Below the pieces are notes generated by a model. It saw only the letters and a program-made list of their open reading frames with translations, made no database searches and was not told where the DNA came from. Positions 33,471 to 42,187 of a stretch of 64,000 nucleotides of DNA are shown piece by piece. This DNA comes from an uncultured Alistipes sp. (GTDB taxonomy: Bacteria > Bacteroidota > Bacteroidia > Bacteroidales > Rikenellaceae), in assembly GCA_944321175.1 (NCBI GenBank), contig CALUKI010000002.1, positions 62,001 to 126,000 of the forward strand, read 5' to 3'. Both the position numbers and the translations under genes were made by a program. How positions within the stretch are numbered: the first letter of the stretch is position 1; every line of letters starts with the position of its first letter.

Positions 33471-34652
33471 ATGGACGCGAACAGAACTTTCGCACGGCGG
33501 CGCGACACCTCGATCGGCCGGCTGCCGATGGCATGGATCCTGCTCTTCACGGCCGGAGGCGTCATCGCATCGAGGTATATCGCCCTGCCGGCCGGATTTC
33601 TGGCCGGAGGGTTTCTCATAGCCATACTCATGGCCTTTGCGACGATAAGACACCGCATTGCCGAATGGTACATCGCCGCGGCACTGCTGCTCTTCGGCAT
33701 GCAGCTGCCGATGCTGCGGCCCCAACCGGCCTACGCCCCGCAACAGGCCAACGCATTGCACGAAGCGGCTTCCGACCGTATACGCCGGCTCGGTCTCTCG
33801 GCCGACAGCGAGGCTCTGGCATTGGCAATGGCGGTCGGCGACCAGACGGAACTTACCGCCGAGCGCCGGGCGCCCTACAACCGCACCGGAACGGCCCATG
33901 TACTGGCCGTATCGGGTCTTCATGTCGGGATGGTTTTCCTCTACGCCAATGCACTGCTTTGCTGGCTCACCCTGCTGCATCGGGGGCACCTGCTGCGGAA
34001 CATCGCAGCCATTCTTTTCATCTGGCTCTTCGCCGTTACGGCCGGTCTTTCGCCCGGCACCGTGCGGGCCGCCATGATGTTCTCGGCCCTGCAACTGGCA
34101 CTGGCCACAACATCGAACTACACAAGTGCCAACGTGCTGGCCGCAGCGGCATTCTGCATGCTTCTGTGGCGACCCTCCTACCTCTTCCACCTCGGATTCC
34201 AGCTGTCGTTCCTTTCGGTTGCGGCGATTCTGTTCTGGGGACTGCCGATCCACCGGCGGCTGCGCACACGCTGGAGCCTGCTCAACGGCGCATCGGGCAT
34301 GATCCTTGTCGGTCTCGCAGCATCGATTGCGACAACGCCGCTCGTCTCCCATGTTTTCGGAACGATTCCGCTGGCGGGAATCATCGCCAACCCGCCCGTC
34401 ATTCTGCTCACTTACGGCGTGGTCGGGATCTCGCTCATCTGGACGATCATCCCCTGGCCGCCCCTCGGTGTCGTTATCCGGCCGCTGCTCGAAACGCTGC
34501 TCTCGCTGCAGGACGGATTGGTCTCAGCCGTCGCCGCTTCACCCCATGCAGCGGTCGAATACCGCATGACTGCAGCCCAAATGGCCGTTTCCTATCTCTT
34601 TTTCGTGATTTTTACCCTGATCATGTGGCATCCTTGGCGGAAAAAACGGTAA
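33471..34652 (+). CDS. comEC: Short ComEC/Rec2 family protein
   Basis: 393 residues. The competence-type membrane core is present (AYNRTGTAHVLAVSGLHVGMVF near residue 138, then helices and SPGTVRAAMM). The family normally exceeds 650 residues, with an OB-fold DUF4131 region after the first helices and often a C-terminal metallo-beta-lactamase nuclease. Here the first helices pass almost directly into the core, and the protein ends after the last helices, so both soluble domains are missing or tiny. It may still be a DNA uptake channel, or a derivative. The ATG at 33471 is fixed by a promoter box only 5 bases upstream. Confidence 0.75.
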   Translation: MDANRTFARRRDTSIGRLPMAWILLFTAGGVIASRYIALPAGFLAGGFLIAILMAFATIRHRIAEWYIAAALLLFGMQLPMLRPQPAYAPQQANALHEAASDRIRRLGLSADSEALALAMAVGDQTELTAERRAPYNRTGTAHVLAVSGLHVGMVFLYANALLCWLTLLHRGHLLRNIAAILFIWLFAVTAGLSPGTVRAAMMFSALQLALATTSNYTSANVLAAAAFCMLLWRPSYLFHLGFQLSFLSVAAILFWGLPIHRRLRTRWSLLNGASGMILVGLAASIATTPLVSHVFGTIPLAGIIANPPVILLTYGVVGISLIWTIIPWPPLGVVIRPLLETLLSLQDGLVSAVAASPHAAVEYRMTAAQMAVSYLFFVIFTLIMWHPWRKKR

Positions 34653-34657
34653 CTTTG
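34650..34657 (+). promoter_or_regulatory. Promoter -7 box before the THUMP-like gene
   Basis: TAACTTTG, 5 bases before the ATG at 34663, overlapping the ComEC stop. Confidence 0.55.
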
Positions 34658-34662
34658 CCCCG

Positions 34663-35820
34663 ATGACACGCGAAGAGTTCGATACGTTGCGCGGCGATGC
34701 CGTGCGCGGCGCCATTGCCGACAATCTCGACCGCGATCCGCTCGACGTGGCGCTCGACCGCCGGATCGGCCACGCGGCAACTGTCGCCACGCAGGTCAAG
34801 TACCTCCAGCGTGCGCGGGCCAAACTGCCCTCCTACCATGCGGCACGCTGCATTCTGCCGCCATTGGCGTTTGAACAGGCTTCGAGCGAACTTTGCGCCG
34901 CCCGCAAACGGCCGGAAGGCGGTACGGTGCTCGACCTCACCTGCGGATTGGGTGTCGATGCCGTTGCACTGAGCCGGCGATTCCGCCGCGTCGTGGCACT
35001 CGAACGCGACGCGGTGCTCGCCGACATCACGGCCTATAACCTGAAGTTACTGGGGATCAGTAATGTCGAAGTCATCCACGCCTCGGCCGAGGAGTATCTC
35101 GCCGGTACGGACGAACGGTTCGACTGGGTCTATGCCGATCCCGACCGCCGCAGCGCGGAAGGTCGGAAGCTGGTACGGCTGGAGGAGTGTTCGCCCGATA
35201 TTCTCCGGCTCAGGCCGTTGATACAACGCTGCGCCCGAAGACTCTGCGTGAAGGTTTCGCCGCTGTTCGATGCCGACGAAGCGCTGCGGCTCTTCCCGAC
35301 GGCGCACATCGAAGCCGTATCGCTGCACGGCGAATGCAAGGAGCTGCTCATCTACGACGACGGGTCGGGACCGCTGCTTACGGCTGCGGCGATCGGCGCA
35401 GGCAGCATAACCTTTCCGCCCGCCGAAACGGCAGCGGCGGCACAACCGGTCTTCGAACCCGATGCCTACAGGTATCTTTTTCTGCCCGACGTGGCAGTGC
35501 AGAAGATGCGTCTGGCACGGCGGGCGCTGGCGGGGAAGGCCGACGTATGGAGTGAAAACGGCTTTGCCTTTGCCCGCCGGCCGGTCGACGGGGTGCCGGG
35601 GCGCACCTTTGCCATTACCGCCGTCGAACGGTTCGAGGGCAAAACCTTGCGGCGCACATTGCGGGGAAAAGGGGCCGAACTCTTTCTGCGCGGGTTTCCG
35701 CTTTCGGCGCCGGAGATCTATTCCCGCACGGGGATGCATGCCGGCAGCGAATTGCGACTCGCCTTCACCCGCATCGGGGCGAAGGCATGGATGATCCGAC
35801 TGGGCGAAGAGGTGAACTGA
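34663..35820 (+). CDS. THUMP-like class I SAM-dependent methyltransferase
   Basis: 385 residues. The SAM motif VLDLTCGLGVDAVALSR is near residues 88-104, and DWVYADPDRRS (DPPY-like catalytic loop) is around 150. The C-terminal domain (from about 250) fits the THUMP-like fold recognised in this Bacteroidetes family. A nucleic-acid base methylase is the likely role, but the target is unknown. The promoter box lies 5 bases upstream, so the mRNA is nearly leaderless. Confidence 0.8.
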   Translation: MTREEFDTLRGDAVRGAIADNLDRDPLDVALDRRIGHAATVATQVKYLQRARAKLPSYHAARCILPPLAFEQASSELCAARKRPEGGTVLDLTCGLGVDAVALSRRFRRVVALERDAVLADITAYNLKLLGISNVEVIHASAEEYLAGTDERFDWVYADPDRRSAEGRKLVRLEECSPDILRLRPLIQRCARRLCVKVSPLFDADEALRLFPTAHIEAVSLHGECKELLIYDDGSGPLLTAAAIGAGSITFPPAETAAAAQPVFEPDAYRYLFLPDVAVQKMRLARRALAGKADVWSENGFAFARRPVDGVPGRTFAITAVERFEGKTLRRTLRGKGAELFLRGFPLSAPEIYSRTGMHAGSELRLAFTRIGAKAWMIRLGEEVN

Positions 35821-35906
35821 AACCCGTGATCGTGCGGCCCGGAGAACGGCCCAGCCCGAGGGGAGGTCCCCGGCCGGCGGTTGCGACAAACAAATAAGGA
35901 ATAACG

Positions 35907-36302
35907 ATGGAAGAGGTACGACTCGATAAATACCTGTGGGCGGTGCGCATCTTCAAGACGCGCAGCGACGCCGCCGAAGCGATCCGCACAAACCGCGTGA
36001 CGGTCAACGGATCGACCTGCAAGCCCTCGCGCGAGGTGAAGATCGGCGACATTATGGCGGTCAAACGCATGCCGGTGACCTACCAGTACAAGGTGCTCGA
36101 TCTGGTGACGAGCCGCCAGCCGGCCAAGAATGTTCCGGCCTACTGTCTCAACATCACGCCGCAGGAGGAGCTGGATAAACTCAATGTGCCGCGCGAGACG
36201 ATCTTCGTCTTCCGCGACAGGGGTACGGGACGCCCGACGAAGAAGGAGCGGCGCGAACTCGACTCGCTCATGGACGGCATCTGTTACGACGACGAAGAGT
36301 GA
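35907..36302 (+). CDS. S4-domain RNA-binding protein (Hsp15/RqcP-like)
   Basis: 131 residues. The N-terminal S4 domain is marked by RLDKYLWAVRIFKTRSDAAEAIRTNRVTVNG, the most conserved stretch. A basic C-terminal segment follows (RGTGRPTKKERRELDS). The S4-domain Hsp15 group binds stalled 50S ribosomes carrying a peptidyl-tRNA. The last base of its stop is the first base of the following ATG (TGATG), so it is coupled to the HD gene. Confidence 0.85.
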   Translation: MEEVRLDKYLWAVRIFKTRSDAAEAIRTNRVTVNGSTCKPSREVKIGDIMAVKRMPVTYQYKVLDLVTSRQPAKNVPAYCLNITPQEELDKLNVPRETIFVFRDRGTGRPTKKERRELDSLMDGICYDDEE

Positions 36303-36910
36303 TGGCACCCGAACGTCTTTTCGAGATTCTTGCCGTCGCCGAACGGCTCAAATGCACGCCGCGCCATTCGTGGACCTCGACGGGCCGGCGGGAGAGTGTC
36401 GCCGAACACTGCTGGCGGCTGACGCTCATGGCCCTGCTCGTTGCCGACGAGTTTCCGGGACTCTGCATCGACCGCGTCGTCCGGATGTGCCTGATCCACG
36501 ACCTGGGCGAAGCCTTCACGGGGGATATTCCGGCCTTCGAGAAACAGGCCGCAGACGAAGCCCGCGAAGCGGAACTGCTCTCCGGTTGGGTGTCGTCGCT
36601 GCCCGAACCATTGCGCAGCGAATGGCAATCGCTGTTTGCCGAAATGGAGGCGCTCGAAACCCCTGAGGCGAAACTCTGCAAGGCCCTCGACAAACTCGAA
36701 GCCGTGATCCAGCACAACGAAGCCGACATCGCCACATGGCTGCCGCTCGAATACGGGCTCAATATCACTTACGGAGCCGGGCAGGTGGCATGGTCGGACT
36801 ATCTGCAACGGCTGAAAGAGGCCGCCAACGCGGCAAGTCTCCGGAAAATAGCCGACGCACGGATGAAAAACGGCATCGAAGAACCTCGCTCCGATACGGC
36901 AGGGGAATGA
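36302..36910 (+). CDS. HD-domain hydrolase, YfbR/HDDC2-like
   Basis: 202 residues. The HD-domain ligands are visible in [35 protein letters not shown] (His-Asp) and [19 protein letters not shown], the pattern of the 5'-deoxynucleotidase YfbR/HDDC2 group. It would remove phosphate from nucleoside monophosphates. It starts one base into the previous stop. A GTG at 36299 would add a single residue. Confidence 0.8.
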   Translation: MAPERLFEILAVAERLKCTPRHSWTSTGRRESVAEHCWRLTLMALLVADEFPGLCIDRVVRMCLIHDLGEAFTGDIPAFEKQAADEAREAELLSGWVSSLPEPLRSEWQSLFAEMEALETPEAKLCKALDKLEAVIQHNEADIATWLPLEYGLNITYGAGQVAWSDYLQRLKEAANAASLRKIADARMKNGIEEPRSDTAGE

Positions 36911-37035
36911 CCCTGCCGGCTGCAGCCGGAACTCTCTGGAAAAGAGACCGCGCAGGAGATGCGGCATTTCGACGCTCCGGAAGAAGACGGCCGGGAAAAC
37001 TGCATGAAAAGCGCCGTTCTTTTCCGCGAAATCCC

Positions 37036-37043
37036 TATCTTTG
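37036..37043 (+). promoter_or_regulatory. folE promoter -7 box, nearly leaderless
   Basis: TATCTTTG, 7 bases before the ATG at 37051. Confidence 0.6.
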
Positions 37044-37050
37044 CACCGCT

Positions 37051-37647
37051 ATGGAGAACAAACTATACCAAAGAGAGGAAGTTTATGCGCCGGAGACGAT
37101 TGCCGAATTGAGCGGACACTACGCCGCCATTCTGCGTCTGCTGGGCGAGGATCCGTCGCGCGAAGGGTTGGAGAAGACCCCCGAACGTGTAGCCAAAGCG
37201 ATGGTTTTCATGACGAAAGGTTATGCCGAGAATCCCCGCGACATCCTTCTGGGCGCCATGTTCCGCGAGGAGTACAAACAGATGGTGCTGGTGCGTGACA
37301 TCGAGGTCTATTCCCTCTGCGAACACCATATGCTGCCGTTTTACGGCAAGGCGCATGTTGCCTACATTCCCGACGGATATATTACGGGGCTGTCGAAGAT
37401 CGCCCGCGTCGTCGAATGTTTCGCCCGCCGGCTGCAGGTACAGGAACGGCTGACCGTGCAGATCCGCGACTGCATACAGGAGGCGCTGCACCCGCTGGGT
37501 GTCGCCGTCGTGATCGAGGCGAGCCACATGTGCATGCAGATGCGCGGCGTGGAGAAGCAGGACTCCTCGACCACGACCTCGGCCTTTACGGGAATCTTCC
37601 TGCGCGACCACCGCACCCGCGAAGAGTTCATGAATCTGATCCGGTAA
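37051..37647 (+). CDS. folE: GTP cyclohydrolase I
   Basis: 198 residues. It converts GTP to 7,8-dihydroneopterin triphosphate for folate (and queuosine precursor) synthesis. The zinc and catalytic residues CEHHMLPF (C90, H92, H93) and C161 in [10 protein letters not shown] are present, with [14 protein letters not shown] near the C-terminus. The length is typical. The ATG at 37051 is fixed by the promoter box and family N-terminus. A long upstream extension of the frame is not coding. A strong terminator follows at 37704. Confidence 0.95.
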   Translation: MENKLYQREEVYAPETIAELSGHYAAILRLLGEDPSREGLEKTPERVAKAMVFMTKGYAENPRDILLGAMFREEYKQMVLVRDIEVYSLCEHHMLPFYGKAHVAYIPDGYITGLSKIARVVECFARRLQVQERLTVQIRDCIQEALHPLGVAVVIEASHMCMQMRGVEKQDSSTTTSAFTGIFLRDHRTREEFMNLIR

Positions 37648-37703
37648 TCCGGCAGACACCCATCCCGCACGGAAGAGAGGGTGGGAGGGGGCAAAGACAA
37701 CGG

Positions 37704-37746
37704 GGAGGGAGGATGAAATGCGATTCATCCTCCCTCCTTGTTGTTT
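37704..37746 (+). terminator. folE terminator
   Basis: A perfect 14-pair stem (GGAGGGAGGATGAA with its complement) around a 6-base loop ATGCGA, followed by TTGTTGTTT. The stem occupies 37704-37737. Confidence 0.85.
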
Positions 37747-37880
37747 CACATCGGCGGCGCCCCGCCCGCGACAAGTCCGAACCGTCAGGATTCACCCCCC
37801 CCCTTCCGAGCAGCCGCGCCGGCCGTGCCAACGGATACGGATGCTTTCAAGCTCGTCCGGCCGTCCCGTCTCCAGGCCGT

Positions 37881-38651
37881 TCAACGGTCAGACCGTTTCC
37901 GTACGATATAGATCCAGTCCTCCGGCAAAGCGTACAACCGGCGTTCCCGTTCGCTGAAGCGCGCGGCATAATCGATCTCCTCGACCTCGAAGCCCGCTTC
38001 ACGCAACCGTTGGCCATAGTCCCGTCCATAGATGCGGCGGTGATCGTATTGTCCGAAGATCCGGGTTCTCTCGGCCGGATCCGTGATCGAATCATCCTCG
38101 AAGGTCACGGCGCGCGAACGATCGACCGGCGAGAGCAGAACGCCCCAGCCGCCGGGGCGCAGAATGCGATGGAATTCCCGCATCGCCAGCCGGTCGTCGG
38201 CGACATGTTCGAGCAGATGGTTGCAGATCAGCACATCACAGGAAGCATCGGGAAGCGGGATTCGCTGCACATCGAAATGAAGGTCGGCCAGCGGGCTCTC
38301 CAGATCGGCCGTCGTATAGTCGGCGGCGCACCGGCGCAGACGCTTCATGAGACAGACCTCCGGAGCGATATGCAGGATGCGGGCCGGATTCCGCAGCAGA
38401 CCGGTCTCGCGCGTAAGGTAGAGCCACAACAGCCGGTGCCGTTCGAGCGACAGGCACGTCGGACAAAGGGCATCGGGACGCGACGATACATACCCGTAGG
38501 GCAGGAAACGCCGCCGCCGAGTCCCGCAGATCGGACATTCACGCCCCCTTCCGACATAGAGAAGGCCTGCAGCCGGAACGGCCCAGCCCGCCATCCGCTG
38601 CAACAGAGGACGCGGGACATGGTTGAGCATCCAACGGATCAGCCGTTTCAT
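37881..38651 (-). CDS. SAM-dependent methyltransferase with zinc-ribbon N-terminus
   Basis: 256 residues. An N-terminal CPICG...CPTC zinc ribbon (residues about 40-66) is followed by the class I methyltransferase fold (RILHIAPEV, LPDASCDVLICNHLLEHVADD, LRPGGWGVLLSP). This type methylates a cell-envelope or small-molecule target, which is unknown. The stop region lies 4 bases from xseB in an overlapping minus-strand run, and it appears to be the last gene of the xse transcript. Confidence 0.75.
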   Translation of the reverse strand: MKRLIRWMLNHVPRPLLQRMAGWAVPAAGLLYVGRGRECPICGTRRRRFLPYGYVSSRPDALCPTCLSLERHRLLWLYLTRETGLLRNPARILHIAPEVCLMKRLRRCAADYTTADLESPLADLHFDVQRIPLPDASCDVLICNHLLEHVADDRLAMREFHRILRPGGWGVLLSPVDRSRAVTFEDDSITDPAERTRIFGQYDHRRIYGRDYGQRLREAGFEVEEIDYAARFSERERRLYALPEDWIYIVRKRSDR

Positions 38652-38839
38652 TCCTGCGTGATTTTCCTGACATCGGCTTCCGCCTTCAACAGCCGTTTGC
38701 GGCAGAACGCAATCAGCGACGTGGCGCGCTTGACCTCGGACGCCAGCGCATCGACCGACATCTCCTCGTTCCGGAATTTTGCGAGAATGGCCTCGATCTC
38801 GGCCATCGCCTCGCCATAGGTAAGCTCTTTTTTATCCAT
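38648..38839 (-). CDS. xseB: Exodeoxyribonuclease VII small subunit
   Basis: 63 residues, typical for XseB. YGEAMAEIEAILAKFRNEEMSVDALASEVKRA is the conserved coiled helix pattern. Together with XseA it forms exonuclease VII, which degrades single-stranded DNA. It overlaps xseA by 8 bases and the methyltransferase by 4 bases. Confidence 0.9.
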   Translation of the reverse strand: MDKKELTYGEAMAEIEAILAKFRNEEMSVDALASEVKRATSLIAFCRKRLLKAEADVRKITQE

Positions 38840-40106
38840 TTTCTCTCGTGTCGTTATTCATTGTCCGGGAGATTGCATCCACATCGGCTCCCAGCACACC
38901 GTCCATCAGGGTTATGTCGATCCGGTCGCCGCGTTTGAGGCCCCTGACGCTTTTCACGGCAACACCCCCGTGCCGCACGATTGCAAAGCCCCGCCGCAGG
39001 ACACGGTCGATCGAGCAGCTCAACAGCAGATCGGAAGCCGCCGTGACGCGGAGCTGCTCTCGGCGCAGCAGCTCGAAGGGTGCCGTTTGCACACCCTCCA
39101 CCGCACGGGAGAGCCGGTTCCGTTCCTCCTGCAACAGCCGTTCGCTCTGTTGCAGGAGCGCCGCACCGCATTGCCGGAGTCCGATTTCCGCCGCATGAAA
39201 CGTCCCGCGTGCCGCCTCGGCAATCTGCAGGCCTGCGGTCAGAAGCCACCCCTCGACCTGTGCCATCCGCTCCACAAGCCATGTCGCGACAGCCGTCGGT
39301 GTCTTGAGAGCCGTATGGGCCACCATATCCGTCACGCCCGTATCCTTGTCATGACCGATGCCCGTCAATACCGGCAGCGGGAACTGCGCCACATGATTGG
39401 CAATCCGGTATCCGTTGAAACAGTTCAGGTCGCTCACCGAGCCGCCGCCGCGGATGATGACCGCGACATCGAAATCCGACTCCCGAAGAGCGATCCGGTC
39501 AAGCGCATCGACAAGCGACTCTTCGGCCGCAGCACCCTGCACGGCCGCCTCGAACAGTTCGACGACAAAGCGATAGGGGCTTTTCTGCAATTCGTTGCAA
39601 AAATCCTGATAACCGGCCGCCTTGCTGCTCGACACCACCGCGATGCGTTGCACGACGGCGGGTAATCCGAGCGAACGATTCATCTCCCACACCCCCTCGG
39701 CCTGCAAACGGGCGATGGTCTGCTGGCGCTGCCGTTCCATGTCGCCCAGCGTGTAGGAGGGGTCGATGTCGAGAATCTGCAGCGAGAATCCGTAAACCTC
39801 GTGATAGTTGACCGTGACTTTTGCCAGCAAACGGATCCCCGCCGCAAGCCGCTGTCCCGTTTCAGCCTCGAAACCGGCGGAGATCCGCAGGTATTGCGAA
39901 CGCCAGATCACAGCCCGTGCCTGCGCTTTGGGAACACCGTTGTCGCCGCCCTTTTCAATCAGTTCGAGATAACAGTGTCCCGATGTGTTGACTTTGATCT
40001 CCGATATCTCGGCGCTCACCCATACCGGCAGCGCAAAACGCTCTTCGAGGGTTTGGCGCACGCGGTGCTGCAGCTCCGCAAGCGAGATATAAGGGACGGC
40101 GATCAT
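38832..40106 (-). CDS. xseA: Exodeoxyribonuclease VII large subunit
   Basis: 424 residues. An N-terminal OB-fold DNA-binding domain (WVSAEISEIKVNTSGHCYLELIE) and a central catalytic domain (GIGHDKDTGVTDMVAHTALKTPTAVA, near 240-265). The C-terminus continues the coiled helix region. The protein acts with XseB on single-stranded DNA. Its start overlaps the stop of the upstream DUF3298 lipoprotein gene by 4 bases, so the three genes and the methyltransferase form one transcript. Confidence 0.92.
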   Translation of the reverse strand: MIAVPYISLAELQHRVRQTLEERFALPVWVSAEISEIKVNTSGHCYLELIEKGGDNGVPKAQARAVIWRSQYLRISAGFEAETGQRLAAGIRLLAKVTVNYHEVYGFSLQILDIDPSYTLGDMERQRQQTIARLQAEGVWEMNRSLGLPAVVQRIAVVSSSKAAGYQDFCNELQKSPYRFVVELFEAAVQGAAAEESLVDALDRIALRESDFDVAVIIRGGGSVSDLNCFNGYRIANHVAQFPLPVLTGIGHDKDTGVTDMVAHTALKTPTAVATWLVERMAQVEGWLLTAGLQIAEAARGTFHAAEIGLRQCGAALLQQSERLLQEERNRLSRAVEGVQTAPFELLRREQLRVTAASDLLLSCSIDRVLRRGFAIVRHGGVAVKSVRGLKRGDRIDITLMDGVLGADVDAISRTMNNDTRENG

Positions 40107-40834
40107 TTCAATGACAGCTCCGCACGGGCAAAGGGCACTTCGATCTCGCCCATTGCATAGCTGGCTATTTCATAAGGATCATAATGGAAGGTGATCCCCG
40201 TGGATGTGATTTCGAAATTCTCGGTCGGGACAATCATCGAAGGGAAAAATCCCAACCGCGCCAGCTCTTCCTCGTTTGCGGCGTCGTACTGTTCACACAG
40301 TTTCGCCTTGATCTGCCCCGTCAAACGGGCGAGTTCTTCCTCGGAAAAAAGATCGTCCAGGGTCACTTCACAGCCTCCGGCAATGCCGTAATTGTGATAA
40401 CGGGTCGAACGCATGCCATGAGCACCGCCGGTATAGCTTTCACGACGAACCGTATATACGATGAGCGTATCGAGTCTCGCAGCATCGGACGTCACATTCA
40501 ACGTATAGCGCATGGCGGGATTATAAAGCGTGTCACAAGCATAATCGGAGACGAAGCGGTCGATGAATACAGGCACAGCCTCCTTTGCGGCACCGACAAA
40601 ATCCTCCATTGCGAAGAAATAGTTGATATTTGCATTTTCGACAGCAGAGAGAGCTTCGCTCCGGTCGGCATTTTCGATGGTCCGGAAGCGGCAGGAGAGG
40701 TCGCATGGCACTGCGCCGCACAACACGACCGTATCGACCGACAGATCGGCAAAACGGGGTTCGACATTGGTTCGGCAGCCGCCGAGAGTCAAGGCGGCGC
40801 ACAGGGCCGCCACAAAGAGACAAGAAGTTTTCAT
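40103..40834 (-). CDS. DUF4163/DUF3298 lipoprotein (RsiV-like)
   Basis: 243 residues. The signal peptide ends at a lipobox around LTLGGC (C20). The rest has the DUF3298/DUF4163 pattern, with EVTLDDLFSEEELARL and ITFHYDPYEIASYAMGEIEVPFA near the C-terminus. In other bacteria this fold is found in RsiV and in lysozyme-binding lipoproteins. Whether it senses lysozyme here is not known. It opens the xse operon, and no promoter box was identified in front of it. Confidence 0.8.
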   Translation of the reverse strand: MKTSCLFVAALCAALTLGGCRTNVEPRFADLSVDTVVLCGAVPCDLSCRFRTIENADRSEALSAVENANINYFFAMEDFVGAAKEAVPVFIDRFVSDYACDTLYNPAMRYTLNVTSDAARLDTLIVYTVRRESYTGGAHGMRSTRYHNYGIAGGCEVTLDDLFSEEELARLTGQIKAKLCEQYDAANEEELARLGFFPSMIVPTENFEITSTGITFHYDPYEIASYAMGEIEVPFARAELSLK

Positions 40835-40941
40835 GATCGTTCAAGATGGTTTAACATCGGTAAAAGTACTACAAAAGCGGGGAAAAAGCATTATCGGCGA
40901 CAAAAAAAACGGAAAAATTTTGAAGATTCGGAATTTCATGT

Positions 40942-40949
40942 TACTTTTG
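40942..40949 (+). promoter_or_regulatory. tRNA-Glu promoter -7 box
   Basis: TACTTTTG, ending 17 bases before the tRNA-Glu 5' end at 40967. It fits TAnnTTTG. Confidence 0.6.
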
Positions 40950-40966
40950 TCTCCACAAAGCCGGAC

Positions 40967-41038
40967 GGTGGATTCATCTAAGGGTTAGGATACATGCCTC
41001 TCACGCATGACATAGGGGTTCGAATCCCCTATCCACTA
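40967..41038 (+). tRNA. tRNA-Glu(CTC)
   Basis: Cloverleaf read by hand. Acceptor GGTGGAT pairs with ATCCACT (one G-U at the end). D arm ATCT/GGAT, and anticodon stem CATGC/GCATG with loop CTCTCAC (anticodon CTC). The T arm AGGGG/CCCCT has loop TTCGAAT. CCA is not encoded. The anticodon reads GAG (Glu). Confidence 0.9.
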
Positions 41039-41050
41039 CGACAACCGATT

Positions 41051-41089
41051 GGCCGCATGCGCATGATGCATGCGGCCGGTTTTGTTTTT
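41051..41089 (+). terminator. tRNA-Glu terminator
   Basis: A 10-pair stem GGCCGCATGC with its complement around GCATGAT, followed by GGTTTTGTTTTT. It terminates the tRNA-Glu transcript. Confidence 0.8.
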
Positions 41090-41142
41090 ACCCTCCCAAT
41101 GTCCATTCCACCGAAGCCAATATCTTACGGGGCCAAAAAAAT

Positions 41143-41171
41143 AAAAACTCGTCGAAAAAATCCGACGAGTT
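41143..41171 (-). terminator. tRNA-Leu terminator
   Basis: A 9-pair stem AACTCGTCG/CGACGAGTT. On the minus strand it is followed by four T. It lies 9 bases after the tRNA-Leu 3' end. Confidence 0.75.
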
Positions 41172-41179
41172 GTTCTCAG

Positions 41180-41265
41180 TGCCCAGGACAAGACTCGAAC
41201 TTGCACGAACGCAATTGTTCACTACCCCCTCAAAGTAGCGTGTCTACCAATTTCACCACCTGGGC
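41180..41265 (-). tRNA. tRNA-Leu(GAG)
   Basis: 86 bases with a long variable arm, as expected for leucine. Acceptor GCCCAGG pairs with CCTGGGC. The anticodon loop is TTGAGGG inside CTACT/GGTAG, giving anticodon GAG. The extra arm and T loop (GTTCGAGTC) are intact. CCA is not encoded. It is convergent with tRNA-Glu. Confidence 0.92.
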
Positions 41266-41344
41266 GTTTCAAAACAGGCCTCGGCGTCCTCACAGACCCT
41301 CGGCGCTTGTATCCGAACCATGCTTCCCTGCATAATTCGGAGTG

Positions 41345-41376
41345 CAAATATACACAGGATTTTTCTTATGCGCAAA
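41345..41376 (-). promoter_or_regulatory. tRNA-Leu promoter
   Basis: Minus-strand TTTG (41373-41376), 20-base spacer and TATATTTG (41345-41352). It is a near-perfect match to the Bacteroidetes consensus, about 80 bases before the tRNA 5' end. Confidence 0.75.
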
Positions 41377-41405
41377 ATTATAAAACCTTTTTTCAAGAAA
41401 AATCT

Positions 41406-41413
41406 TATCTTTG
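41406..41413 (+). promoter_or_regulatory. Promoter -7 box of the SGNH hydrolase gene
   Basis: TATCTTTG, 34 bases before the ATG at 41448. It is divergent from the tRNA-Leu promoter. Confidence 0.65.
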
Positions 41414-41447
41414 TAACCAGAATTCAAAACCTCATTCGTATATTTCC

Positions 41448-42095
41448 ATGAAAAAACTGATTCTGACCTTTGCGCTGTTGTTCTGTGCAGCGGCCGTATT
41501 CGCCCAAAGCGAGTACAACTACCAGCGTCGCAGTCTCTTCGAGAAACTGCCCGTCACCTCCAGGGACATCGTCTTTTTGGGAAACAGCATTACCGACGGC
41601 TGCGAGTGGAACGAACTGCTGGGAAATCCCCGCATCAAGAATCGCGGCATCAACGGCGACCGCACCGGATGGATGCTCGACCGGCTCGACCCCATCATTG
41701 CCGGCCAGCCCAGGAAACTTTTTTTGCTGATCGGCACCAACGATCTTGCAGCCAACATCCCGCCTGAAGAGGTGCTCGCCAATATCCGGAAGATCGTCGA
41801 GCGGTTCCAAAGCGAAGCGCCCCGCACGAAACTCTATGTACAGAGCGTCTTCCCCGTCAACGACGCATTCAAAAAATATGCGGCAAAACACGGACGCCAT
41901 GATGCCGACATCGTGACAGTCAACAAGGGGCTGCAGGCACTCTGCAAGGAGAAGGGGATCGTATATATCGACCTATGGACCCCGCTGGCCGACGAGAACG
42001 GGAAACTCGACAAGGCATATACCAACGACGGCCTCCACCTGATGGGTGAAGGGTATCTCGTCTGGCGGGACGTCGTCAAGCCTTATGTAAAATAG
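41448..42095 (+). CDS. Secreted SGNH/GDSL hydrolase
   Basis: 215 residues. A signal peptide (MKKLILTFALLFCAAAVFAQ) points to export. The SGNH blocks are FLGNSITDG (catalytic Ser), GINGD, LLIGTNDLAA (Asn) and the C-terminal DGLHLMGEGY (Asp, His), typical of acetyl- or acylhydrolases such as sialate or xylan esterases. The exact substrate is unknown. A related paralogue lies at 58864. The gene has its own promoter and a hairpin terminator. Confidence 0.8.
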   Translation: MKKLILTFALLFCAAAVFAQSEYNYQRRSLFEKLPVTSRDIVFLGNSITDGCEWNELLGNPRIKNRGINGDRTGWMLDRLDPIIAGQPRKLFLLIGTNDLAANIPPEEVLANIRKIVERFQSEAPRTKLYVQSVFPVNDAFKKYAAKHGRHDADIVTVNKGLQALCKEKGIVYIDLWTPLADENGKLDKAYTNDGLHLMGEGYLVWRDVVKPYVK

Positions 42096-42115
42096 GAGCA
42101 GATCCTCCGCAGCAC

Positions 42116-42150
42116 ACACAAGGCGCTGCCCGACGGGCAGCGCCTTGTGT
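42116..42150 (+). terminator. Perfect 16-pair hairpin, probable terminator
   Basis: ACACAAGGCGCTGCCC, loop GAC, then its exact complement. It lies between the convergent SGNH and nitroreductase genes. No T-run follows on either strand, so it may serve both as a bidirectional barrier. The strand assignment is by distance to the upstream gene. Confidence 0.6.
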
Positions 42151-42187
42151 TCTCGGCCAAGAGCCGGCAAACGGGCTGCTACGGCCC

